A stretch of 17,540 nucleotides of DNA from an uncultured Eubacterium sp. GTDB lineage: Bacteria > Bacillota > Clostridia > Lachnospirales > Lachnospiraceae. Positions 6,423 through 13,145 of this stretch are shown in pieces (the first letter of the stretch is position 1; each line of letters opens with the position of its first letter). A program made the translations under genes and the position numbers. The notes below the pieces were generated by a model. The model was not told where the DNA came from, did no database searches, and saw only the letters and a list, made by a program, of their open reading frames with translations. The stretch covers positions 1-17,540 of the forward strand of contig URQO01000039.1 in NCBI GenBank assembly GCA_900550135.1, given 5' to 3'.

Positions 6423-6751
6423 TATTCTGTTTCTCCTAAAATAAAGATTTTATAGTACATTTCAAGTGCTTCTAACAACTCTCTTTTTTCTAACTGAATC
6501 TGATGAATTTTAAGGCCACTGCCTATTTCATCATATAAAAGATCATCTTCACCTGCATCTGTAATCAGCTGTAGATATCCATCTTCATCAAATTCTAAAA
6601 CTAATGTTCCACCTACCTCTTCAGTAAACATAACACACATAATCTGTAATTCCTGTTTTACCTGTTCCGGCAGATTTTTAAACTTATCATTTAAATAAAA
6701 CTTCTTTTCGTAGGAATTTGCTCCACATAAAACTCTATCTTCATTGTACAT
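6422..6751 (-). CDS. DUF6145-like small acidic protein
   Basis: 109 residues. It opens MYNEDRVLCGANSYEKKFY, followed by an acidic central part and a C-terminal helix, KRELLEALEMYYKIFILGE. From memory this matches a family of unknown function (DUF6145) that sits next to coaX in Lachnospiraceae. No signal peptide, membrane segment or catalytic motif is visible. It is probably cytosolic. Its stop overlaps the coaX start by one base, which ties the two together. The ribosome site is modest (AGGT about eight bases upstream), and a promoter lies at 6805-6833. Function unknown; the fixed position beside coaX hints at a link to coaX expression or activity, but that is inference. Confidence 0.82.
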   Translation of the reverse strand: MYNEDRVLCGANSYEKKFYLNDKFKNLPEQVKQELQIMCVMFTEEVGGTLVLEFDEDGYLQLITDAGEDDLLYDEIGSGLKIHQIQLEKRELLEALEMYYKIFILGETE

Positions 6752-6804
6752 ATTTTTTACCTGTCATTTTAAATTTTAATCTAATTAATATTAACACGGC
6801 ATAC

Positions 6805-6833
6805 ATTATACATCATTTTACAAAAATTGCTAA
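6805..6833 (-). promoter_or_regulatory. Promoter of the DUF6145-coaX-dus operon
   Basis: On the minus strand TTAGCA (6828-6833) and a perfect TATAAT (6805-6810) are 17 bases apart, about 54 bases before the ATG at 6751. No convincing terminator separates it from the SPFH gene upstream, so some read-through is possible. Confidence 0.7.
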
Positions 6834-6842
6834 TGTTTTTTA

Positions 6843-7757
6843 TTAATCTTTGATAACTTCTGCAAGTGCCTTTACACTTCCTGCAATTCCCTGAATATCA
6901 GAAGGGATAATAATCTTTGTAGCCTGGCCGTCTGCTGCAGCTGCAAATGCTTCTAAACTCTTCATTGTAAGAACTGCTTCATCAGCTCCTGCTTCCTTGA
7001 TAGCCCTGATACCATCAGCTGTAGCCTGCTGTACCTTAAGAATAGCCTGGGCCTCACCTTCTGCCTCAAGAATTTTTTTCTGTTTTTCAGCATCAGCCTT
7101 AAGAACTGCGGCTTCTTTATCAGCCTGAGCATTTAAAATTGCAGCTTCCTTCTTACCTTCTGCAATAAGAACTGCTGACTTCTTTTCACCTTCTGCTCTA
7201 AGAATCTGCTCACGTTTTTCACGTTCAGCACGCATCTGTTTTTCCATTGCTTCCTGAATGTCTCTTGGTGGAATAATATTCTTAAGCTCCACTCTGTTGA
7301 CCTTAATGCCCCAAGGGTCTGTTGCAACGTCAAGTTCTGTACGCATTTTTGCGTTAATTGTTTCTCTTGATGTAAGTGTTTCGTCAAGTTCCAAATCACC
7401 TACAATATTTCTAAGCGTTGTGGCTGTAAGTGACTTGATAGCCACAATCGGATTTTCAACACCATAAGCATAAAGCTTAGGATCTGTAATCTGATAAAAG
7501 ATAATTGTGTCAATCTGCATTGTAACATTGTCTCTTGTAATAACAGGCTGTGGTTCAAAATCTGCAACCTGTTCTTTTAAATTGACTCTTCTTGAAACTC
7601 TGTCAAGAAATGGAACTTTGAAATGTATTCCTACTGACCATGTCTCTTTGTAAACGCCCAATCTTTCAATGACATATGAATGAGCCTGTGGCACAATCTT
7701 TACACATGTTGATACCACAACTATTGCTAAAATAATTACTGCTATTAAAATTCCCAT
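6843..7757 (-). CDS. SPFH/band 7 membrane protein (stomatin/slipin/QmcA-like)
   Basis: 304 residues. One N-terminal membrane helix (about residues 2-19) is followed by a stomatin-type SPFH domain (about 20-195) with ERLGVYKETWSVGIHF, RDNVTMQIDTIIFYQITDP and NRVELKNIIPPRDIQEAMEKQ. A long Ala/Glu/Lys-rich coiled coil runs through about 195-250, and a hydrophobic C-terminal segment ends in DIQGIAGSVKALAEVI. These proteins form large ring or cage assemblies on the membrane and interact with NfeD partners. Here the NfeD gene is directly upstream; the ribosome site CAGGAGG lies in its last codons and the gap is three bases. Roles proposed for the pair include membrane microdomain organisation and protein quality control. 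Which one applies here is not shown. Confidence 0.93.
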   Translation of the reverse strand: MGILIAVIILAIVVVSTCVKIVPQAHSYVIERLGVYKETWSVGIHFKVPFLDRVSRRVNLKEQVADFEPQPVITRDNVTMQIDTIIFYQITDPKLYAYGVENPIVAIKSLTATTLRNIVGDLELDETLTSRETINAKMRTELDVATDPWGIKVNRVELKNIIPPRDIQEAMEKQMRAEREKREQILRAEGEKKSAVLIAEGKKEAAILNAQADKEAAVLKADAEKQKKILEAEGEAQAILKVQQATADGIRAIKEAGADEAVLTMKSLEAFAAAADGQATKIIIPSDIQGIAGSVKALAEVIKD

Positions 7758-7760
7758 TTT

Positions 7761-8198
7761 CTAATCCTCCTGATTTCTTTCTTTAACTATTGCCTTAACT
7801 CCTTCTATATTAACTACTTCTACTAAGGCATCCTTTTTAATAATCTGTCCGTCACTACTTCTTGCAGTCCACTCCATACCATCCACAAGAATCTTTCCTG
7901 TAGCATTGATATTGTTTATCTCAACAAGAACTTTTCCGACTTTGCCTTCCATTGACTCTACATTAGTTTTCTCAGCCTTTTGATTAATATACTTTACTGC
8001 AATAGGCCTTAAAATCACAAGAACTACAACCGTCACAACTACAAATACCACTGCCTGAATAATCCAATTGTCTGTGATAAATGATGTAACACATGCAGCC
8101 AATGCTCCTATTGCAAACCATATACATGTCATGCCAAGAGATACCAGTTCAAGTCCTGCGAAAACTACAAATACTATCAGCCATCCAATATAGTTCAT
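7761..8198 (-). CDS. NfeD-like membrane protein (short form)
   Basis: 145 residues. Three hydrophobic segments (roughly 4-20, 22-41 and 45-66) form the membrane part. A C-terminal soluble domain (about 78-141), with GKVGKVLVEINNINATGKILVDG and DALVEVVNIEGVKAIVK, has the beta-strand pattern of the NfeD OB-fold. It is the short NfeD form without the N-terminal ClpP-like protease. This form is classically paired with an SPFH partner, which is the next gene here. A strong AAGGAGG site is four bases before the ATG, and the SH3-protein gene ends 11 bases upstream. Confidence 0.9.
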   Translation of the reverse strand: MNYIGWLIVFVVFAGLELVSLGMTCIWFAIGALAACVTSFITDNWIIQAVVFVVVTVVVLVILRPIAVKYINQKAEKTNVESMEGKVGKVLVEINNINATGKILVDGMEWTARSSDGQIIKKDALVEVVNIEGVKAIVKERNQED

Positions 8199-8209
8199 AC
8201 GCCCTCCTT

Positions 8210-8647
8210 TTATTTTATATTGACATATTGTCTTTTTACAAAACCATTGTTTCCGTTAAAATCAATTTCAACCCACTGGGCATCCTGAGAAATAATAGTA
8301 AACTCATCTCCCTGATTTGCCAATCCTAAAGGTTCCGAATCCTGCTCCTTCTGACTTCTTACATTCAATGTGTCAACTGCAATCACAACTGTTGTACCTG
8401 TTTCATCCTGACTGTCTGATGACACACTTTCTTCTGATTTGGCAGCAAACTTCTGAGTTGTTTTATTTTTGATTGCCACTGACTCTTTGTGTGTAGCATC
8501 CAGTTGACTGTTGTCAATCAATACAACCTTGTCATTTCTTCCGATAGTTGACCCTACAGTTATAATTGATGCAATCCCGAATATTATAATATATGTTATT
8601 AAATTTCTATTTTTGTAAATCTTTTTCTTTAATCTTTTTCTATCCAT
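8210..8647 (-). CDS. Membrane-anchored protein with bacterial SH3 domain
   Basis: 145 residues. A very basic N-terminus (MDRKRLKKKIYKNR) and one membrane helix (about 16-33) suggest a signal anchor with the rest outside. A Ser/Thr/Gln-rich linker (about 45-85) leads to a C-terminal SH3b domain (87-145) with the typical VDTLNVRSQKEQDSEPLG, GDEFTIIS, QWVEIDFNGNNGFVKRQYV pattern. SH3b domains usually bind cell-wall peptidoglycan. No hydrolase domain is attached, so it may tether or sense the wall. It is first in the operon with NfeD and the SPFH protein, a link I have not seen explained. The ribosome site is weak (TAGG eight bases upstream), and a promoter lies at 8686-8714. Confidence 0.85.
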   Translation of the reverse strand: MDRKRLKKKIYKNRNLITYIIIFGIASIITVGSTIGRNDKVVLIDNSQLDATHKESVAIKNKTTQKFAAKSEESVSSDSQDETGTTVVIAVDTLNVRSQKEQDSEPLGLANQGDEFTIISQDAQWVEIDFNGNNGFVKRQYVNIK

Positions 8648-8685
8648 ACTATATACCTATTATCAATCTCCATTCATTAAAACAA

Positions 8686-8714
8686 AGTCTAGCAAAGTTT
8701 AATTTGTATGTCAA
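8686..8714 (-). promoter_or_regulatory. Promoter of the SH3b-NfeD-SPFH operon
   Basis: On the minus strand a perfect TTGACA (8709-8714) and TAGACT (8686-8691) are 17 bases apart, about 38 bases before the ATG at 8647. Confidence 0.7.
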
Positions 8715-8887
8715 ACAAATATCTACATCTTTCAACTTATATTTACACTTTGTTTTTTATATACCTTTATGTGTAGGCATTTTGAACACTTCATTTTTTT
8801 TGTCACTTTTTTGTTCATACATTTTTCTCATTTTTTTGTAAATTTTGGATTTAATTTGTTGATATTTCATAAACTTTTTTCAAATCG

Positions 8888-8916
8888 TTGCATATTCTAA
8901 AAGGTAGATGTATGAT
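8888..8916 (+). promoter_or_regulatory. Possible promoter of the histone-tail gene
   Basis: TTGCAT (8888-8893) and TATGAT (8911-8916) are 17 bases apart, giving a leader of about 100 bases. The -10 box is good and the -35 partial. Confidence 0.45.
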
Positions 8917-9019
8917 AAATTCTGTGAAAATAAAACATTTTGAAGGTTGAGAGATATATAAACTTATTAAACAAGACTTAATTCGACCTACTTTTTTTAA
9001 TTTTAAGGAGGACCAAATT

Positions 9020-9610
9020 ATGGCAACAACAAAGAAGGCTACAACAACTGCAAAAAAGGTTGAAACTAAAGCCGAAACAAAAGTAACTAACAAACAGACA
9101 GAAATTAACTTTGATGCAAAGAAACCTGAAGCTAAGGTGGCTGCTAAAGCTCCTGCTAAGGAAACTACAAAGAAGGCCGAAACAAAAACTACAACAAAAA
9201 CAGTTGCTAAAGTTCCAGCCAAGGAAACTGTAAAGAAGGCTGAAACAAAAGCTACAACAAAGACAGCTGCTAAAACTCCTGCTAAGGAAACTGCAAAGAA
9301 GGCTGAAGCTAAAGCTACAACAAAGACAGCTGCTAAAGATACTGCTAAGAAATCTGAAGCAAAAGCTACAACTAAAACAGCTGCTAAAAAGACAACAGCA
9401 AAGAAAGCTGCTACTAAGAAAGAAAATAACTTATATGTTCAGTACAGTGGCATGGAATTCAATGCAAAAGATATTGAAGAAGCTGTAAAGGCTGATTTCC
9501 AGGCAAAGAATAAAAAGAAAACAATGAATTCTGTATCAATCTACGTTAAGCCTGAAGATATGAAAGCTTACTACGTTATTGACGGAATCATCGGTGATGT
9601 AGCATTATAA
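9020..9610 (+). CDS. Histone H1-like Lys/Ala/Thr repeat protein with DUF6465-like C-terminal domain
   Basis: 196 residues in two parts. Residues 1-135 are a disordered, strongly basic tail of Lys, Ala, Thr and Glu. It includes three near-identical 21-residue units (pattern AK-x-PAKET-x-KKAE-x-K-x-TTKT, 42-103) and a 17-residue unit lacking PAKE (104-120), like the C-terminal tails of histone H1 and of some bacterial nucleoid proteins. Residues 136-196 form a compact domain (NNLYVQYSGMEFNAKDIEEA, then SVSIYVKPEDMKAYYVIDG) that I associate with DUF6465 of Lachnospiraceae. DNA binding and a nucleoid role are inferred from the tail; the C-terminal domain has no known function. A perfect AAGGAGG lies eight bases upstream. 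This is the only confident plus-strand gene here, and it stands alone with its own terminator. Confidence 0.88.
   Translation: MATTKKATTTAKKVETKAETKVTNKQTEINFDAKKPEAKVAAKAPAKETTKKAETKTTTKTVAKVPAKETVKKAETKATTKTAAKTPAKETAKKAEAKATTKTAAKDTAKKSEAKATTKTAAKKTTAKKAATKKENNLYVQYSGMEFNAKDIEEAVKADFQAKNKKKTMNSVSIYVKPEDMKAYYVIDGIIGDVAL
9140..9379 (+). repeat. 63-bp direct repeats inside the histone-tail gene
   Basis: About 3.8 tandem copies of a 63-base (21-codon) unit encode the PAKET/KKAE/TTKT repeats. The last copy lacks 12 bases (PAKE). In-frame length changes of this tail are expected between strains. Confidence 0.8.
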
Positions 9611-9675
9611 GATTTAAACATATTTATTATGAAATTTTTGTTTTATAATATCAATTGATACATTAAACATTCCAG

Positions 9676-9717
9676 AAAAAGCAGTTATAGTCATTGATAT
9701 GACATATAACTGCTTTT
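9676..9717. terminator. Bidirectional terminator between convergent genes
   Basis: AAAAGCAGTTATA (9677-9689) pairs with TATAACTGCTTTT (9705-9717), 13 pairs, with GTCAT/ATGAC closing the loop. U-rich ends on both strands allow it to end both the histone-tail transcript (plus) and the glucanase transcript (minus). Confidence 0.85.
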
Positions 9718-9722
9718 CATTA

Positions 9723-11651
9723 TTACCATTTCAAATCAATTACCAATGCTTCTGATTTGTTGTACTGCAACAATGTACTTTGATCATTTACATCATCGTA
9801 GCAGAATCCATATGCCAGTCCCAAAATGGAATGTCTATGGAAAAATCCTGCATAGAAATTGTTTGTTGAATTTTTGTAGTATTCACTAACTTTAAAATAC
9901 TTGTCCGGTTCAGTAGCAACACCTCTGTTAAATGCTGCACACAACTGTGCTTCAATTGCTTTTTCAGTTCCGTTGCCTCTGTCAAATGCACCCTTTCCTT
10001 CCAACACTTCCTGTGTTGTTGGCTTATCCACATAATATATTGTAGAATCTCCACTTTTAGTAAACTGCATTTGATTTCCTACAACTCTCCCTGTAAAATT
10101 ACCGGCTTCTGTACTAAATTTCAAATTTTCATTTGAATATTTTTTCCAAAATTCATTTATGTAATTATCAAAATAATTTCCATTTTCTTTTCCAACGTTG
10201 AAAGTTGACTTGCATGGTGCCATGATTCTGTCAGCTCTAACTAATGATTTAAACTGGCTTGGAGCCTCATTTTTAAACGCGTTAAATATTTCTTCTCTTG
10301 TACCTATGTCACCAACTACCTTGTCATATCCACCACTTTTCTGGTTACCGATTAGTCTTGTCACCATTGGGAAACAGAAATAATCTACCCTTGTGGTATT
10401 GCCCCAGTAATAACTTCCCTCAATTGTAAATTCTGCAAACTCAAACAGTGTATTTGAATTGACATCACTAGGATTATTTAAGTCCGGACCTGCGTAACCG
10501 TTTGTTCCAACAAATCTAATATAAACAGGCTTTCCATAACTTATATACATTCTTCCTGAACGAATAGTCGGTGCATACACATAATCTGCTTCTTTCAATG
10601 TATGGTAAATGTTTGCATAATTTCTTCCATCAACAGTTACTGTATTAAGACTTTCAGATGCTGGAATCATATTTCCATCCTTATCCAAATAGCACAACTG
10701 ATTATTTTCATTATTACCAATTATACACCAGTAAATTTGTTCATCACTATACTTTCCATTAGTTTTATTATTAAGCTCCATTGTGATTTTGTTGCTTTTT
10801 AATGGAACATTGCTTTTAAGCTGTGGTTTTAACCCTTCAGGACATGTTTCAGGCTCTGTTTCCTTTTCTCCCACACCTGTAATTGTAATTTTTAATTCTA
10901 CCTTTTCTGACTCTTTGTTACCTACAACTGTAGTAACAGCCACTGTATGTTCACCTTCAGAATATACCGGAATCATATAACTTCCACATACTATTGCTGT
11001 TCTTCGTCTTTCTCCGTCAACATAAACATTGTAACAGTCAATACTGCCTCTGCCCCAAACAACTCTTATATATCCTGTTGCACCCTGCTCCACTTTCATT
11101 CCAAATGGCTTTGCTATTGAAGTGTCTGTAGTATATCCTTTTGTTGTGATCTGCTCATTTTTTGTAGTTGTGATTCGCTCTGTTTTAGTTGTTGTAACCT
11201 GAGATTTTGTAGTTGTGACTTGTTCTATTTTAGATGTTTCTTCATTTTTCTTTGTCGTAGCAATTTCCGTAGGATTCTTTGTTACTTCCTGTTCCGGCTT
11301 ATTTGCATTTGTTGGTGCTTCTGCCTTTCTACGCTTTTTAACCGTTACCCTGCATTTATATTTTTTCTTTCCGCTTTTGGCCGTAATAACAACTCTTCCC
11401 GGTTTCTTTCCTTTAACTTTTCCCTTTTTGGATACAGTTGCAATCTTCTTGTTTGACGAAGACCATTTCACTTTCTTTTTGCAATTTTTTACTTTTAGAC
11501 GTACTGTCTTTCCAACATATACAACAACTTTTTTCTTATTTAACTTTATGCTGCTTTTTTTGACTGTTGCGCCAACGGGTACTGATCCAAGTAAACCAAT
11601 TGTCAATACAACTGTTAATAAAATTGATAAAAATCTTTTATTTTCTCTCAT
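9723..11651 (-). CDS. Secreted GH64-like beta-1,3-glucanase with Ig-like (BIG2) and FN3-like modules
   Basis: About 642 residues from ATG 11651, chosen because AGGAGG lies seven bases upstream and it gives a clean signal peptide (about 1-28, ending VGA). An upstream ATG at 11684 is less likely. Next come a very basic BIG2 Ig-like domain (about 33-106), a Thr-rich linker with four TTTK-type repeats (about 120-180), an FN3-like domain (about 182-258), and a C-terminal catalytic part (about 272-642). The last matches glycoside hydrolase family 64: VYIRFVGTNGYAGPDLNNPS, FEFAEFTIEG, WGNTTRVDYF, an AAFNRG segment and AYGFCYDDV. Glu407 and Asp423 are 16 residues apart, the spacing I recall for the family's catalytic pair. 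It probably cuts beta-1,3-glucan outside the cell. No LPxTG anchor is present. Confidence 0.85.
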   Translation of the reverse strand: MRENKRFLSILLTVVLTIGLLGSVPVGATVKKSSIKLNKKKVVVYVGKTVRLKVKNCKKKVKWSSSNKKIATVSKKGKVKGKKPGRVVITAKSGKKKYKCRVTVKKRRKAEAPTNANKPEQEVTKNPTEIATTKKNEETSKIEQVTTTKSQVTTTKTERITTTKNEQITTKGYTTDTSIAKPFGMKVEQGATGYIRVVWGRGSIDCYNVYVDGERRRTAIVCGSYMIPVYSEGEHTVAVTTVVGNKESEKVELKITITGVGEKETEPETCPEGLKPQLKSNVPLKSNKITMELNNKTNGKYSDEQIYWCIIGNNENNQLCYLDKDGNMIPASESLNTVTVDGRNYANIYHTLKEADYVYAPTIRSGRMYISYGKPVYIRFVGTNGYAGPDLNNPSDVNSNTLFEFAEFTIEGSYYWGNTTRVDYFCFPMVTRLIGNQKSGGYDKVVGDIGTREEIFNAFKNEAPSQFKSLVRADRIMAPCKSTFNVGKENGNYFDNYINEFWKKYSNENLKFSTEAGNFTGRVVGNQMQFTKSGDSTIYYVDKPTTQEVLEGKGAFDRGNGTEKAIEAQLCAAFNRGVATEPDKYFKVSEYYKNSTNNFYAGFFHRHSILGLAYGFCYDDVNDQSTLLQYNKSEALVIDLKW

Positions 11652-11752
11652 AATCCGACCTCCTGTTTGTGACTCATTTTTCATAAGTCATTTGACACTA
11701 TCTTTCTACATCATAGAATATTTTATATATTGTTGAAAGTCTAAATGTTTAT

Positions 11753-11798
11753 AAAAAATAGCACCTGCCGTCATCTTCCCAATAATTTTGACAGGTAC
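11753..11798 (-). terminator. Terminator of the cyclophilin-DUF1858 operon
   Basis: On the minus strand GTACCTG (11792-11798) pairs with CAGGTGC (11761-11767), with one G-U pair and a TCA/TGA extension, and is followed by a run of six T. It lies about 55 bases after the DUF1858 stop. Confidence 0.72.
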
Positions 11799-11854
11799 TA
11801 CTCTTTATTATTTCTATATAATTAGAATTTGTATCTATGTATTATTAATTTTTA

Positions 11855-12061
11855 TTAATCTACACTTTCAACAAAATCATTTAACTTCTTTGCAAGTGCA
11901 TCTGCATCAAGACCGTGAACCATACATGCTTCTTCAAGGCTTTCTCCCTGTGATGCAGGACAACCTACACAATGCATTCCTTCATTAAGTAAAATAGGAA
12001 TACAACCCATATTTATCTGAATAATATCAGCAATGATCATGTCTTTTGTTATTTTTGCCAT
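11855..12061 (-). CDS. DUF1858 domain protein (redox disulfide type)
   Basis: 68 residues made almost entirely of a DUF1858 domain: ITKDMIIADIIQ, then GMHCVGCPASQGESLEEAC and a C-terminal helix. Cys31-x-x-Cys34, with further cysteines at 20 and 46, gives a CxxC motif that could form a redox disulfide or bind metal. The family often appears beside or fused to hybrid-cluster and other redox proteins of anaerobes. The actual reaction is not known. GGAG lies seven bases before the ATG. It follows the cyclophilin gene by 12 bases, and the pair shares a terminator, so it may serve cytosolic thiol balance or protein folding with it (inference). Confidence 0.88.
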   Translation of the reverse strand: MAKITKDMIIADIIQINMGCIPILLNEGMHCVGCPASQGESLEEACMVHGLDADALAKKLNDFVESVD

Positions 12062-12073
12062 GTTAATTCTCCT

Positions 12074-12595
12074 TTACATTTTTTCAGGTTCAGGATAATC
12101 CACTCCAAATGTGTCTACTGTAACTTTTTTCATCATCTGTGTTTCTAATGGCTTATCCATATAATCTGTAGCAACTGATGCTATTTTGTCAATTATGTCG
12201 ACGCCCTCAATAACCTTACCAAATGCTGCATACTGACCATCAAGATGTGGCGATGTTTCATGCATAATAAAAAACTGTGATCCTGCTGAATCAGGCATCA
12301 TTGTTCTTGCCATTGAAAGTACACCCTTTGTATGTTTTAAGTTGTTTTCAAAACCATTCTGGCTAAATTCACCTTTGATAGAATATCCCGGTCCGCCTAC
12401 TCCTGTTCCTTCAGGATCTCCACCCTGAATCATAAACTGTTTAATAACTCTGTGGAAAATAATTCCATCATAATATCCTTTGTTAATTAAGCTGATAAAA
12501 TTATTTACTGTATTGGGAGCAATCTCTGGATATAATTCTGCCTTCATTATATCTCCATTTTCCATTTCTATTGTAACTATTGGATTCTGTGCCAT
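12074..12595 (-). CDS. Cyclophilin-type peptidyl-prolyl cis-trans isomerase
   Basis: 173 residues, a complete single-domain cyclophilin without signal peptide, so cytosolic. It speeds cis-trans isomerisation of X-Pro bonds in folding proteins. FHRVIKQFMIQGGDPEGTG (47-65) contains the catalytic arginine (Arg49) and the conserved Gln/Gly loop. SAGSQFFI (103-110) and LDGQYAAFGKVIEG (118-131) complete the active-site groove. The tryptophan of eukaryotic cyclophilins is replaced by Tyr in this loop, as in many bacterial members, which lowers the expected cyclosporin affinity. A purine-rich AAGGAAG precedes the start. It is first in a two-gene operon with the DUF1858 protein. Confidence 0.95.
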   Translation of the reverse strand: MAQNPIVTIEMENGDIMKAELYPEIAPNTVNNFISLINKGYYDGIIFHRVIKQFMIQGGDPEGTGVGGPGYSIKGEFSQNGFENNLKHTKGVLSMARTMMPDSAGSQFFIMHETSPHLDGQYAAFGKVIEGVDIIDKIASVATDYMDKPLETQMMKKVTVDTFGVDYPEPEKM

Positions 12596-12678
12596 CTTTT
12601 TTCTTCCTTTCTTCTATATAATATAAAGAGTGTGTTTTATAACATTCCTTAAGGTCGCGTGTTTATAATACACTTTTA

Positions 12679-12963
12679 ATGTTTAAATTGCAACATATAA
12701 AACCTTTGTTCCTTATATTCATAAGACTTCAACACATAAAGCCCTTGTTTCTTATATTCATAAGACTTCAACGCATAAAGCCCTTATTCCTTCTATTCAT
12801 AAGATTACAATGCATAAAGCCATTTTTCCTACCATTTATTTGGGTTCAATATCGAACTGTTTTTGTAGGAAAATTTATTTTACATCTTGTTCATATTTTT
12901 TTTACATGGAAAACACTCTTTTTTCACGATTTAAAATTATTATATAAACATAAACAAAGTTAA
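12679..12963 (+). CDS. Possible hydrophobic repeat peptide (94 aa), unproven
   Basis: This ORF spans the 39-bp tandem repeat in the frame where each copy encodes a 13-residue unit, LQHIKPLFLIFIR, followed by a basic/aromatic tail. Copies 1 and 2 differ at six bases, none of which changes an amino acid in this frame, as expected if the peptide is under selection. Against it, there is no ribosome binding site. A TATAAT (12664-12669) ten bases before the ATG could give a leaderless message, but no -35 box is visible. The TAA stop lies in the loop of the terminator at 12946-12990. No family is recognised. It may equally be a chance ORF in a mini-satellite. Confidence 0.25.
   Translation: MFKLQHIKPLFLIFIRLQHIKPLFLIFIRLQRIKPLFLLFIRLQCIKPFFLPFIWVQYRTVFVGKFILHLVHIFFTWKTLFFHDLKLLYKHKQS
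12681..12836 (+). repeat. 39-bp tandem repeat, four copies
   Basis: Four head-to-tail copies with a period of exactly 39 bases. For example, CATAAGA(C/T) starts at 12720, 12759 and 12798. Copies 1-3 are very similar and copy 4 is diverged. The period is a multiple of three and the plus frame stays open throughout. Confidence 0.88.
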
Positions 12964-12990
12964 TATAAATTTTGTTTATGTTTTTTCATA
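12946..12990 (+). terminator. Plus-strand intrinsic terminator
   Basis: AAACATAAACAAA (12946-12958) pairs over 13 bases with TTTGTTTATGTTT (12971-12983), followed by more T (to 12986). It implies a plus-strand transcript across the 39-bp repeats. The minus-strand side has no comparable T-run. Confidence 0.7.
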
Positions 12991-12991
12991 A

Positions 12992-13078
12992 TTTTTTAGG
13001 ATCGGATTTATCCGATTCCCTCCCTTTTTTATTATTAGAATATATTTGCGGAAAGGATGCAGCGATGCATCCTTTTTG
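12992..13078 (+). other. Two further plus-strand hairpins with T-runs
   Basis: ATCGGA-TTTA-TCCGAT (near 13001-13016) is followed by TCCCTCCC and six T. AAAGGATGCA-GCGA-TGCATCCTTT (13053-13076) is followed by further T. Both read as plus-strand terminators although no plus-strand gene lies between them, so a small RNA or leftover terminators are possible. The second hairpin may also end the exchanger transcript on the minus strand, where its T-run is short. Confidence 0.45.
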
Positions 13079-13145
13079 TATTTCCCAAATATATCTCCTA
13101 TGCTAAATACATTCTATGCACCGAATGCATGTTGCCATGCAACTA

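Larger units (their letters stand above)
8648..9019. other. Divergent intergenic region, 372 bp
   Basis: AT-rich, with many short T-runs and no ORF with a ribosome site. It holds the promoters of the two divergent transcripts, 8686-8714 (minus) and a candidate at 8888-8916 (plus). No riboswitch or strong hairpin was seen between them. Confidence 0.6.
12596..13145. other. 550-bp intergenic region with repeats and plus-strand hairpins
   Basis: It lies between the divergent cyclophilin start and the exchanger stop. It holds the 39-bp tandem repeat (12681-12836), a possible repeat-peptide ORF, and three plus-strand hairpins (12946-12990, 12992-13030, 13053-13078). An imperfect 11-pair hairpin near 12634-12674 lies in the cyclophilin leader. 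Several ATGCA/TGCAT words at 13100-13155 can pair locally. No strong promoter was found. Confidence 0.6.

Noticed and set aside
8851..9222. Minus-strand hydrophobic ORF opposite the histone-tail gene
   Set aside because: Antisense of Lys/Ala codons gives Phe/Leu/Val/Ala runs that imitate membrane helices.
11215..11736. Plus-strand ORF rich in Phe and Leu opposite the glucanase N-terminus
   Set aside because: It arises from the complement of Lys/Thr-rich coding sequence; no ribosome site and no family features.
12681..12836. CRISPR array
   Set aside because: The 39-base units are directly adjacent with no spacers and there are no cas genes; it is a plain tandem repeat.
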